A stretch of DNA of 64,000 nucleotides. Source: Ochotona curzoniae. Its lineage: Eukaryota; Chordata; Mammalia; Lagomorpha; Ochotonidae. Below, piece by piece: positions 11,662 through 21,135 of this stretch; position 1 is the stretch's first letter, and each line of letters opens with the position of its first letter. Under the pieces are notes generated by a model. The model had not been told where the DNA came from. It did no database searches and saw only the letters and a program-made list of their open reading frames with translations. The translations under genes and the position numbers were made by a program. Location of the stretch: the NCBI RefSeq assembly GCF_017591425.1, contig NW_024467120.1, positions 6,510,001-6,574,000 of the forward strand, given 5' to 3'.

Positions 11662-11989
11662 GTGGAGGCCAGGTCTCTGCCCACAGCACCAGCATCCCAT
11701 ATGGGTGCCAGTTTGAATCCTGGTGGCTCCACTCCCAATCCAGCTCCATGCTAATGGCCTGGGAAAGCAGTGGAGCATGCCTCAAGTTCATAGGTCCCTG
11801 CATCTACTCGGGAGGTCTGGAGGAAGTCCTGGCTCCTGGCTTCAGATTGATCTGGCTCTGACCATTGCAGGCTTTGGGGAGTAAACCAGAGAATGAAAGA
11901 TCTCTCTTTCTCTCTTTTTCCCCCTCTCTCTCACTATAACTCTGCCTTTCAAATACAGATAAATAATTAAGTAACTCTTTTAAAAAAAA
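11662..11989 (+). repeat. CSINE
   Basis: Contains 'catcccatatgggtgccagt', 'aatccagctccatgctaat' and 'cctgggaaagcagtggagca', with a pyrimidine-rich block before the A-rich tail at 11960-11989. The head is worn. Confidence 0.88.
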
Positions 11990-12180
11990 TATGGTGATGT
12001 CTTCTAAGCTCTACAAAAACCCTTCTCCTAAAATACATGGTGCTGTAAGGAAAAGCAGCCAATCTTAGAATCTTTGTTGATTTCTCAGTACTGTGCATCT
12101 ATAACAAACAATTTGCACATTTCCAAACTTGAGCTGTGTTTGTCTTTTCTCATTCCTTGGGAAATGGGTACACTCAGTGA

Positions 12181-12365
12181 AGAGTTGTGCTGTGGCACAG
12201 TGAGTTAAGCCACTGTCTGCAGCATATATGGACCCCAATTCGAGTTCAGGTTGCTCTATTTCCTGTCTGAATTCCTGTTAATGTGCCTGGAAAGCAGCAG
12301 AAAAGGACCCAAGTCCTTGAGCTCCTGCCACCCACCTGTAGCTCTGCCATTTAAATAAATAAATA
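12181..12365 (+). repeat. CSINE, internally deleted
   Basis: The head 'tgctgtggcacagtgagtta' and the tail '(TAAA)n' are present, but the sequence jumps from 'ctcctgccacccacctgta' to 'gctctgccatttaaataaat', removing most of the right half. It abuts another CSINE in the same orientation. Confidence 0.78.
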
Positions 12366-12375
12366 GAATGGATTA

Positions 12376-12703
12376 GGGGGCTGGCACAATGGCATAGTAC
12401 ATTAAGCTTTTGCCTCTGGTGCCAGCACCCCCGTGGGCATCAGCTTCAGTCTCAGCTGCTCCACTTTCAATCCAGCTCCCTGCCTTTAGCCTGGGAATGC
12501 ATCAGAGGATGGCTCGAGTTCTTGGCCCCTGCAATCACTTAGAAGACCCTGGGGAGACTCCTAACTCCTAGATTCGGATCAGCTCAGTTCCAGCTGTTGC
12601 AGCTATTTGGAGAGTGAACCAGTGTGTGAAAGATCTTTCTCTCTGTCTCTCCTTCTCTCTGTAGCTCTGCATTTCAAATAAAAACTAAACCTTGAAAAAA
12701 AAA
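12376..12703 (+). repeat. CSINE, full length
   Basis: Head 'gggggctggcacaatggcat', 'ccagctccctgcctttagc', 'ggatcagctcagttccagct', then 'ctctctgtagctctgcattt' and an A tail. It has the older 'ctgtagctctgc' 3' variant rather than the young 'tatatctg' form. Confidence 0.9.
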
Positions 12704-13558
12704 GAGAAGGGTGAGGTCAATCAGGTCTAACATGGCCACAAGTTGTAGCCAAGTATCTTCGTCCTTCCCTTCCTCATTTCTGAGTCCTGAGAGATGATTG
12801 AGTTTGCTAAGGAAAAGGGTTGGTGGATGAGTGATAACCAGATTGCGATGAGCGGAGGTGAAGGGAACCCAGAAATCGATGTGCTTACTATCCTTTAGCA
12901 CAAAGCCCCTGCCAGCATGCAAACTAAAGCACAGAGAAACTCGTGACCCACGGCCAAGCTGCCTCTCTGTGTGCAAAGGGGATTTGTTCCAGAACCACCT
13001 TAGACGCCTAAGTCAAGCATAGTATTAAACGGCATAATATTTGCAGATGACTTAAACAATATTCCTGTTTTCCCTAAATCACATCAAGATGACTTACAAC
13101 ACCTAGTATAATGTAAATACTGGAGAATTGGTTGCTAAACTGTATTGTCCCAAAGGATTACAATTAAAAGAAGATTGGTCTATGTTCAGAATAAGAACAG
13201 TTTGTTTTAGAAGCACTTCCTACATGTGGTTGGTTGGATGAGTGGAAGTGGAGCCATGAGTGTAGTCAGCCAATTGTACCATTTTCCAACAGGTGAGAAT
13301 TTTTAGGGAAGAAAAAAGTCAACTGAAATATTGTCTTATTATGGCTTAAAAGGTCAAGGTTTCAGTCAAGAGTAAAACACAATTTCCCTGTCTCTGAGGC
13401 TGGAGTTGGGGGGTTGAAAGCTGAAAGAGACTGGAGGGGAACACACTGGATGCGGAGAGAAGGGGAAGAGCTGGATTTTGCATTTTGTAGACTGTGAACA
13501 ACATACTATTTCTTCCTTGGATGCCTCAAAAACAGACAGCCCCTAAGAAAAATTAACA
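12704..13558. other. Unassigned non-coding DNA
   Basis: No repeat family or exon recognised. A minus-strand open frame at 12674-12976 starts inside the neighbouring SINE tail and has no recognisable domain. Confidence 0.4.
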
Positions 13559-13800
13559 GGGGCAAGCATCAGCAACTTAGTAAGCTAATTCTCTGCCAGG
13601 AGCATTAGCATTCCATATGGGAGTCAGTTTGAATTTACCTGTTCCACTACTGACCCAGCCCCCTACAAATGCTCCTGGGAGAGCAGTGGAGGAGGACCTA
13701 AGGCCTGGGGTGCCTGCACCCATGTGACCCTGTTGTTGAGAAAATCTCTCTACCCTCCATCTCTCCCTGTGCAAGTCTGACTTTCAAAGAAAGAAATAAA
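13559..13800 (+). repeat. CSINE, diverged, body of a microsatellite-tailed copy
   Basis: 'agcattccatatgggagtca', 'gagagcagtggaggaggacc' and 'cacccatgtgaccctgttgt' mark the element. The region between the 'gggagacc' block and the 3' pyrimidine block is shortened. Its A-rich tail has expanded into the following (GAAA)n tract. Confidence 0.75.
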
Positions 13801-13826
13801 TGTGAAAAAAGAAAGAAGAAATCAAG

Positions 13827-13888
<62 letters not shown>

Positions 13889-13941
13889 GAAGAAAGAAAG
13901 GAAGAAAGAAAAGGGAGGAAGAAAGAAGGAAGGAAGGAAGA
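13801..13941 (+). repeat. (GAAA)n / (GGAA)n microsatellite
   Basis: A long uninterrupted GAAA run is centred on 13828-13890, grading into GGAA/GAAGGAAG variants by 13941. It is continuous with the upstream SINE tail. Confidence 0.95.
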
Positions 13942-13993
13942 GTGCAAGGAGAAAGAATGGAAGCGGGGCTCAATTAATTAATCCTCCCCTCAA

Positions 13994-14279
13994 AAGTGCC
14001 AGGATCCCGTATGGGTGCCAATTAGTGTACCAGGTGTTTCACTTCCCATCCAGCTCCCTGCTTGTGACCTGGGAAAGCAGTGAAGGACGCCTGAAAGCCT
14101 TAGGACCCTGCACCTAAGTGGGAGACGCAGAAAAAGCTCCTGGCTCCTGATTTCAGATCAGCTCAGTTCTAGCTGTTGTAACCATTTGTGGAGTAAACCA
14201 ACAAATGGAAGATCTTTCTTCCTGCTTCTCCTCTCTGTAAATCTGGCTTTCTAATGAAAATAAATAAATCTTTAAAAGT
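13994..14279 (+). repeat. CSINE, 5'-truncated
   Basis: Begins within the body at 'gtgccaggatcccgtatggg', so the A box is missing. The remainder is complete to 'aataaataaatctttaaaag'. Confidence 0.88.
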
Positions 14280-14420
14280 CTAAAAAATAAGAAAAAGAAA
14301 CAAGATTCCCTTTGGGAAGATTCATGGACACCAGGAACCCTAGGTGTCCATTTATACAACAGCCATTGACTACCCCAACCCAAAATGCAATGGGCTTGGA
14401 CAGAAAAAAATAATACCTCC

Positions 14421-14715
14421 TAAAGATGTATGTATGTATCTATTTACCCAAAAGTCATAGTCACAGGGGGAGAGAGAAGGGTTAGGGAGAGAAAGATCTT
14501 TCAACCTGTTTCACTTCGCAAATGCTTGTGACTACTGAGGTTTGTTCAGATCTCCCACATGCGTAGCAAAGGCCCAAGCAGTTGCACCACCTTTCACTGC
14601 TTTCCCAGACATACTAGCAAGGAGCTGAATCTAAAGCAGAGAAGCTAGGACATAAGCCCGCATTCCAACATGGGATGCTGCCAGCAAGCGCTGGTTTCAC
14701 TGACTGCCTCAAAAC
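14421..14715 (-). repeat. CSINE, minus strand
   Basis: Minus-strand landmarks: 'cacatgcgtagcaaaggccc', 'cactgctttcccagacatac' and 'aaggagctgaatctaaagca'. The A-rich tail is replaced by a short (TGTA)n-like stretch at 14427-14440. Confidence 0.78.
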
Positions 14716-15081
14716 AATGGTTGCAGTTTTTAAAAAAGCTGGGTTTCAGTTAGGGCCCAGGAGGAAGTCTGTCTAGGAGATTCAGGAATACAGCAAGAAT
14801 GGATCTGCATTTGCCTTCAACCCCCTTACCGTCAAGAACTGGGAGGTGGAGGAGTTGCGCAGCAATGTCCATGTGCCTGTAGCATTAGAATCATGCAGAA
14901 ACACACAACTGGAAAAAAGCCTCATGAAACAAACCTCGCCCTTTCTGCAATGGGATATATTGACATTTTCTATTTTATTCTATTCCAATTTCAAGAAATG
15001 CAAAGATTGCACAGCCTTCTACTGGGTCATGATGCTTGCTTCAAAAAGCATTAAGTTGAAGGACTTCCGCCCAACAGTGCA
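14716..15081. other. Unassigned non-coding DNA
   Basis: No repeat, exon or RNA gene recognised. Confidence 0.4.
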
Positions 15082-15091
15082 TTAGGATTTT

Positions 15092-15400
15092 TTAAAAGAT
15101 ATTTATTTTATTTACTTGAAAGACAGAGTTACAGCGAAAGAGAGAGGGAAGTCTTCCATCTGCTAATTCCCTCCCTAAGTGACTGCATTGTCTAGGGCTG
15201 GACCAAGTGGAAATCAGGAGCCAGGAACTTCCTGCAGGCCTCCCAGGTGGGTAACCATTTTCCACTGCTTTCTCAAGCAAATTAGTAGGGAACTGGATCA
15301 GTCATGAAGTGGCCAGGACTTGAACCAGTGCTTAAATAGGAATGTAGTATTACACTAAAATATAATGCTAGCATTACAGCACAATGCTTGTCCCATTGCT
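15092..15400 (-). repeat. CSINE, minus strand, with 10-bp direct repeats
   Basis: Runs from 'aaaagatatttattttattt' (tail) to 'acagcacaatgcttgtccc' (head). It is flanked by 'ttaggatttt' at 15082-15091 and again at 15401-15410, consistent with a short target-site duplication. Confidence 0.85.
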
Positions 15401-15410
15401 TTAGGATTTT

Positions 15411-16160
15411 CCAGAGTCCCAGTTTTATTTTTATTTATTCATTTTTTGGTAATTGGGGAAGAAAGTGCTATTGACTGAGCAGCAAAAGTACTTCGAAGGA
15501 AGAAAACTGGTTTTCTCTATTTTGCATGGGGAAGGAAAAAACACAGCGGGCAAAGAGATAAGAATAAAAAATTCCCTGTTTCAGGAAAGGAATCATGAGG
15601 AATTTGGGATTGAATTGAAGAGAAAAAAGGGATCAATAACATGGCAGGGGACTGCAGTCTGAGCTGAAAGACATCAAGAAGGCTTTTAAGATCAAGAAAG
15701 TCCAGTGTCCATTTTGTTGTTTCCCTTACTACTGTGTCCTGTGTTCTGAATCCTTAAACTGCATTTAAGCCTGACGCACTCAAGTAGTCCATGCAGTGGG
15801 TGGAAGATGAAGGACCTTAGGCATGAAAGCGGATGTGAACTGCCACATAGACATCTTCTGCTGACCAGAGTGTTCAGGAAGCAGAAGTCACCTGAGGGAC
15901 CAGGGTTCAGCCCTTCTAGAAGGGACCAATAGGCAGCCAGGAGCTGGCGACGCTCAGGGAGAGAGTGACCCTTGAGTCACAATGTGGCCTCTACAAGGTT
16001 AGTGGTCTGTGTGAGTGATGACTCTGACCTACGTTTACCGAAATTTTGAAGGGCTAAGTGTTTTTATTTCTTCTTTTCATCACTGTTATGTGTCATAAAT
16101 CAGAAACTCTTGGCTTCAACTCAATGGAATCATTCTCTGTGTCGACAAATGCATCACAAG
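15411..16160. other. Unassigned non-coding DNA
   Basis: No repeat, exon or RNA gene recognised. The short plus-strand frame at 15453-15662 is Lys-rich only because of A-rich sequence. Confidence 0.4.
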
Positions 16161-16164
16161 TATG

Positions 16165-16262
16165 TCTTGGTTATGGGGCACTATTCTAGGAGCAGTGGAG
16201 AAAAATAAGGACTGGTTCCTACTCTTAATGATGTTTGCATTCTAGCAGAAAGCCATTGTCTC
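16165..16262 (+). repeat. Ancient mammalian repeat, family undetermined
   Basis: 'gggcactattctaggagcag', 'ggactggttcctactctt' and 'tgtttgcattctagcag' follow a common old element with 'gcactgttctaggcgctggg ... ccctgccctcatggagcttacattctagtgg'. The same family recurs near 27140. Confidence 0.45.
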
Positions 16263-16553
16263 ACTATCTGATGTATTCTCCACTGATAACTACCACAGAT
16301 ACTGCACTGTGGGAGTTCAAAGAGAGTCAGTTATTTCTCACTGGAAGTATCAGGGAGAAATTCATACAGGACTGGACACACCATCGTTAGATGATATTTG
16401 GCAAAGACAGGGTTATGGGGGTAAGAAGAGCTCAACCCTGGCAAACTATGAGGACAAGAACACAAATGAAGGTCAGTGTACTGACATAAAAGATCGCTTA
16501 TCATTTTTTTGTTGCTCCACCCACTGCAAAAATGTGGCACTCAATGAATTATT

Positions 16554-16867
16554 TTTTTTTAAGATTTATTTATTTATTGGAAAGTCAGATATATAGAGAG
16601 GAAGACCTTCTGTCCAATGATTCACTCCCCAAGTGACTGCAACAGCCGATTGCTATGCCGATCCGAAGCCAGGATCCAGGAATTTCCTCTGCGTCTCCCA
16701 CGTGGGTGCAGGGTCCCAAAGCTTTGGGCCGTCCTCAACTGCTTTTACAGGCGACAATCAGGGAGCTGGATGGGAAGTGGAGCTGCCAGGATTAGAACCA
16801 GCTCCCATACAGGATCCCGGGGTGTTCAAGGCAAGGACTTTAGCCGCTAGGCAACGCCGCTGGGCCC
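16554..16867 (-). repeat. Young CSINE with perfect 16-bp target-site duplication
   Basis: The direct repeat 'cactcaatgaattatt' at 16538-16553 and 16868-16883 is identical at 16/16. Read on the minus strand, the body carries 'cggatcggcatagcaatcgg', a variant shared with the copies at 43590 and 56958, which marks a young subfamily. Confidence 0.97.
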
Positions 16868-17017
16868 CACTCAATGAATTATTATGGAATGAACCACTAA
16901 ACAGAAGTTTGATATCTGACACTGGAACATTGTGCACACAGGCTTGGGTGCTTGGCATTCATCTTACAGATTTTGTATAGCAACAGAATCAGAACAATGC
17001 TGTAAGAGATGAGTCTC

Positions 17018-17350
17018 AGGCCCAGTGAAATAGCCTAGTAGCTAAAATCCTTGCTTTGCACAGGTCGAGATCCCATATGAATGCTGGTTCTAATCCTGGT
17101 GGCCCCGCTGCCCATCCAGTTCCCTGATTGTGGCCTGGGAAAGCAGCTGAGGATGGCCCACAGCCTTGGGACCCTGCACCCATATGGGAGAACTAGAAGA
17201 GATTCTGGGTTCCTGGCTTCAGATCGGTGCAGCTCCATCTGTTGCTACCGTCTGGGGAGTGAACCATCAGACAGAGGCTCTTCCCTCTTTGTCTCTCCTC
17301 CTCTCTGTGTATCTGACTTTCTAGTAAAAATAAAATAAATCTTAAAAAAG
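17018..17350 (+). repeat. CSINE, full length
   Basis: Head 'aggcccagtgaaatagccta', B-box area 'tgctggttctaatcctgg', then 'gagtgaaccatcagacagag', tail '(AAAATAAAATAAA)'. The flanks 'gatgagtc'/'gatgaatc' may be a residual target-site duplication. Confidence 0.92.
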
Positions 17351-17599
17351 AGGGATGAATCAGACAGCCATGCTCAGAGAGATGAAGGATGACACAGTGG
17401 CCCACTAGGCTTTTACCAGGACTAAAACCACTAAAACTGAGAGGTAGAGGATGGTTTGAGAACACAAAACCCAGAGGACCCAGATGGGAAGCCCCAGTAA
17501 AATAAGTGAATCTTAGATTTTGAGCTTGGGTGATTATTAAAAGACTGTGTCCATTCTCTTTTATGATGTTATAGTCTTAATATACAAAAATGTGTCACA

Positions 17600-18132
17600 C
17601 AATAGTGGGAACATGTTCAGAGAAATTCGGTTAGATGAACTGATGATTGTGTGAGCAGCACAGATGTGCTCACACAAACCTAGATGCATCCATCCATGTG
17701 GTTTCTGGATGCAATAAAGAGAGGCAAGAAGAACAAGTTGTGTGAGGCTGCTGCCTGTATCACAAGGCACACTACCATGGAGTAGGTTCTTTTTTAATTA
17801 GGCAGAGAAAGTACACTCTGAAAGAGCAGTAGAAAGTATGCCACAGTAAGTTTGTCAATCAATAATGTAGTCATTTGTAATCATGATTAAGCATTATGCA
17901 CTGTTTCATGTGTTGTATATATTATACATTATGTACCATGTGCTACACTTTTACGTGACTGGCAGAATCACTACACACATGTGGATAATGTATTGCAGCA
18001 TGACTTGATAATGGCTAAGACATCAATAGGTGATAGAATTGTTCATTGGATTATTTATTCCATGATTATCTTACAAGACATATATGCAGTCTGTCACAGA
18101 CCAAAATTTTTTATGTGCCCTGTGATTATGTA
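17600..18132 (-). mobile_element. Old DNA transposon with inverted ends (Tc1/mariner-Tigger-like, tentative)
   Basis: The left part 'tgttcagagaaattcggtta' ... 'tcacacaaacctagatgcat' and the right part 'gacatcaataggtgatagaa' ... 'atgcagtctgtcacagacca' match, in order, a non-coding primate-known element whose ends read 'cagtcatgcgccgcataacg'. Divergence is heavy and no transposase frame survives. The family name should be set by a Dfam search. Confidence 0.5.
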
Positions 18133-18523
18133 TGGGCTGTGGCTGTGTATAGTCATAGCAATAAAGAATGGCAAAGTGGAGTCCTTCAACACACTGCGCC
18201 TCAAACTGCAGCCATTCATCTTTCTTTATTACTTCTGATTGGCTGTCTGTGGAAGGAAATCACTTTGAATTATTCCCCCAGGAAAAGTGACAGGTTTACA
18301 ATGACTTACTCAGATCCAAGTTTCAGAAATTTCTATGTACATTTTTATTCAAAATAAGTAGATCTCGGGGTATAATCTGGACCCACGAGCAAACAAAAAG
18401 TTAATTGGCCACATAAGAGGAGAATTCCAAACTCTTAATTTCTTTATCCCTGAACAAACAAGACATGGTCTGATGTTAAGGTTCCAAAAGAGATGGAATA
18501 AAAGTGAAAAAGTTAGTAATCAG
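18133..18523. other. Unassigned spacer between transposon and LTR
   Basis: Nothing recognised. The segment between the two old elements holds only short frames. Confidence 0.4.
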
Positions 18524-18524
18524 A

Positions 18525-18972
18525 TTATGGTTATGGTTTGGACATTGGTATAGGTATCATCGAAGAAGCCATAGACCAGGGACTTGGTTTTAAGAAGGTG
18601 TGCACTTAATCCAGTGAAAGTGTTCAGAAGTAGAATTTTTGGGAAGTGATAATTGGACTGTTAGAGTGGATTTCTCATGGTCAGATCACGGTGCTTTATA
18701 AGGACACATAAAGAAGTTCCCTCTTTGCAAATGATTGTCTGCTTCCTTGTTCATCACGTGATTCTTCTTTTACATAAAACTTGCTCTGGCCATGTGATGT
18801 CCTGCACCTCCTCCAGATTGCTCCAGAGAGACAATTGTCCCCAGACATTGAACCAAGGAGGCCAGCCATTCTTCTACTATAAACCCGTAAAACCATGAGC
18901 CAAAACAAACCTCTCGCTGAAGAAAGTAACCTGTCTCAAGTATTTTGTTATAGTAATAAAAAGAAAATCGGC
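18525..18972 (+). mobile_element. 5' LTR of a MaLR (ERVL-MaLR, MST-like) element
   Basis: Starts near 'ttatggtttggacattgg' and shows the MaLR order: 'tgggaagtgataattggact', 'tttataaggacacataaag', 'caggaggccagcc'-like sequence, then 'cttgttatag'-type end sequence 'tattttgttatagtaataaa'. A sequence like the MST/THE1 internal region follows directly. No retroviral coding sequence is present. Confidence 0.7.
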
Positions 18973-19447
18973 ACCAGGAATACAGTCACTGCTATAACTA
19001 TACATGAATATGGGAAAGAGCTTTTGGAATGGTTTTCTGGAAAAGGTTGGCAAAGTCAGGAGGAATAAGCCAGAAAAATCATTAAAAGTTACAAGAAGAC
19101 AGTTATGGGCGGTTAGTGTGAGGAGACTAGAATGCTGATAGGATTGGGGACACCAAATGTCAGACATTCAGAAATGAGAATTCCACTGGAAATTTGACTA
19201 TACTCCATACATGTCACACTACGACAAAGAACCTGCATGTAAGTGTCCAAGTGCTGAAAGCTTGTGAAAGGATGAACTTCAGATCATGGAAAATTAAATG
19301 GAAGAAACTTAGGGCAGCAGAAAGTTCAGGCTGCACCATGGGTGTTAATGGCCACTTTAAGTAAGTGAGAAATAAGGGGGGAAAGGGGCAGAAAAGATTT
19401 GCAAAAATTGCAGCCAGAATAGGAGTAAAGAAAAAACACATATTTAT

Positions 19448-19743
19448 GGGTAACTATTTGACACAGCAATTAACATGCAACTAGAGACAGTTGCATCCCG
19501 TATCAGAGTATTTAAGTCCCAGCTCTTCTTAGAACTCCAGATTCGTGACAATGTTCACCCTGGCAAGCAGTAGATAATGACTTAAGTACTTGGACCCCTG
19601 ACACCCACATGGGACAGCATGGCTGAGTTCTTGGTTCCAGTCTTCAGCCTTGCCTACTCCATGGAAATTGCTGTGAATCAGCAAATGAATGATCTGTGTC
19701 TCTGTCACTCTGCCTTTCAAATAAAGATAAAACAATCTTTAAA
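19448..19743 (+). repeat. CSINE inserted in the MaLR internal region
   Basis: 'actatttgacacagcaatta' (head), 'gcagtagataatgacttaag', 'cacccacatgggacagcat' and the tail 'tttcaaataaagataaaaca' identify an older CSINE. MaLR-like sequence resumes on both sides. Confidence 0.82.
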
Positions 19744-20247
19744 AGAGGAAAAACATACTCAATATAGGGGAGTGCAGTAGAGCAACTGCCTGCTGAACAA
19801 ATTAGCACAGGAAAAAGGGAGCTGTGTGCTAGCAAGAAAGTGAATGCAGAAAAATCCCAAAGACAGTTCAGAGGTATTCAGGCTTCCCCCTGGAACCAGG
19901 AAGGGTAGGAGAGTCAGTGTGGCTTCCCCACAGTACCTCAAGATTCATTTTCCTGTGTTGAATGAGAAAAGCACTCTAGGGCTGCAACCATGGTTTAAAC
20001 ACAGTTTCAATCACGGTTTACACAGACCTAAGTGTATCCTTGTGCTGGTGGCAGAGCTTGTTAGAAAATCATGCTGATATTTCCAGAACGTTACAATTCA
20101 AAACTTCTGCCGTCATCATGGTTTCCACTGAAGTGTCACAGAAAGCCTTGCAGGCCACGTAGCATTGTGCCATGGTTTTGGAGCCCTTTTGTGAAGTCCC
20201 TAAAGAAGTGATGCCTGCTAAAGCTGTGGGAATGAAGCTGCAATTTT

Positions 20248-20274
20248 TTTTAGGGGGGAATGACCCCCCTAAAA
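20248..20274. other. Perfect 11-bp GC-rich hairpin
   Basis: 'ttttagggggg' (20248-20258) and 'cccccctaaaa' (20264-20274) are exact inverted repeats around a 5-base loop. It lies inside the MaLR internal region. Confidence 0.9.
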
Positions 20275-20924
20275 TGTCAAGATATCAGCGGCATGAAATA
20301 CCCACCAGAGAAAGCTCCAAGCCATGTGTGCAGCCTCAGAGCGCACAGCAACAGAGGCTTAGAAACCTCCACTTAGATTTCAAAGGATGCCTCTGACAAC
20401 CTGGAGTTAGCATTGTGGTGGGGTATATTCACTGTAAAGAATCCCTACTGGGGTGATGCCAAGCAGGCATGTGGGTTTAGAGCTGACACAGAGATTGGGA
20501 CAAGGCCAAGAAGTAAGAGTCCGACTGCCAGGTATTGAACCTGGGTAGTAAGCGGCAAAGTTGCAGGATTTAGGATGCCACTGACATCATGCTCATAATG
20601 CCAGACATGAAGCTTTAACATTAAATGTTTGGCCTGCTGGTTCTGATCTTGCTCTGATATGATTAACCCTTTCTATTTGTCTTTTGCCTTTTAGTGGAAT
20701 GAAAATGTATATACTGTGTCCCACCAGCTATCTTAGGAGCGTGCAATTTGAATATTTACAGGTATGTAGCTATAAGATTTTCCTTGAGTCTCTGATGAGA
20801 CTTTACACTTGGACATAAAAATAATTCCCAAACATTAGGACTTCAGGACGGGAGGACCAAATGAATGCATTTTTGCATTATGAGATGGATATGAGCCTTT
20901 GTGAAGAACAGACAAAATTCTATT

Positions 20925-21135
20925 ATTGCATGGATATTAGCTTTGTTGTCTCCAAAAGGTCCATGTGTTGAAGGCTCAAAAGTCTTCTGTTGATAGTGTG
21001 GAGGGTGAACACTTAATGCAGCTACGATGCTTAAAAGTGGAATCTTTTGCATATGACTAGATCATGTTAGGTTATTGGAGTGGAAACCCATGATAGAATC
21101 ACAGTGACTTTTTAAGGAAAGCATAGGTACAAGCA
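20925..21135 (+). mobile_element. Partial 3' LTR of the MaLR element
   Basis: 'ttagctttgttgtctccaaa' and 'tgttgatagtgtggaggg' resemble the start of an MST/MLT LTR ('tgtccccacaaaattcatatgttgaa ... gatagtgttgggagg'). Similarity fades near 21135, so the 3' end seems deleted. Confidence 0.5.

Larger units (their letters stand above)
18973..20924 (+). mobile_element. MaLR internal region, non-coding, interrupted by a CSINE
   Basis: Segments match MST/THE1-type internal sequence in the expected order: 'ctgctataactatacatgaa' and 'tttggaatggttttctgg' at the 5' end; 'agggcagcagaaagttcagg' with 'ctgcaccatggg' next; and near 20640-20745 'tttgccttttagtggaatga' with 'tgtcccaccagctatcttag'. All frames are closed or trivial; this relic has no functional retroviral gene. 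A CSINE at 19448-19743 splits it. Confidence 0.65.

Noticed and set aside
13698..13973. Minus-strand frame encoding long Phe/Leu/Ser runs
   Set aside because: A translation of the (GAAA)n microsatellite, not a membrane protein.
16633..16980. 115-codon plus-strand frame
   Set aside because: Reads antisense through a CSINE; the similar peptide recurs in other antisense CSINE frames.
18525..21135. Intact endogenous retrovirus
   Set aside because: The internal region is MaLR-type, non-coding and decayed. No viral gene or long frame is present.
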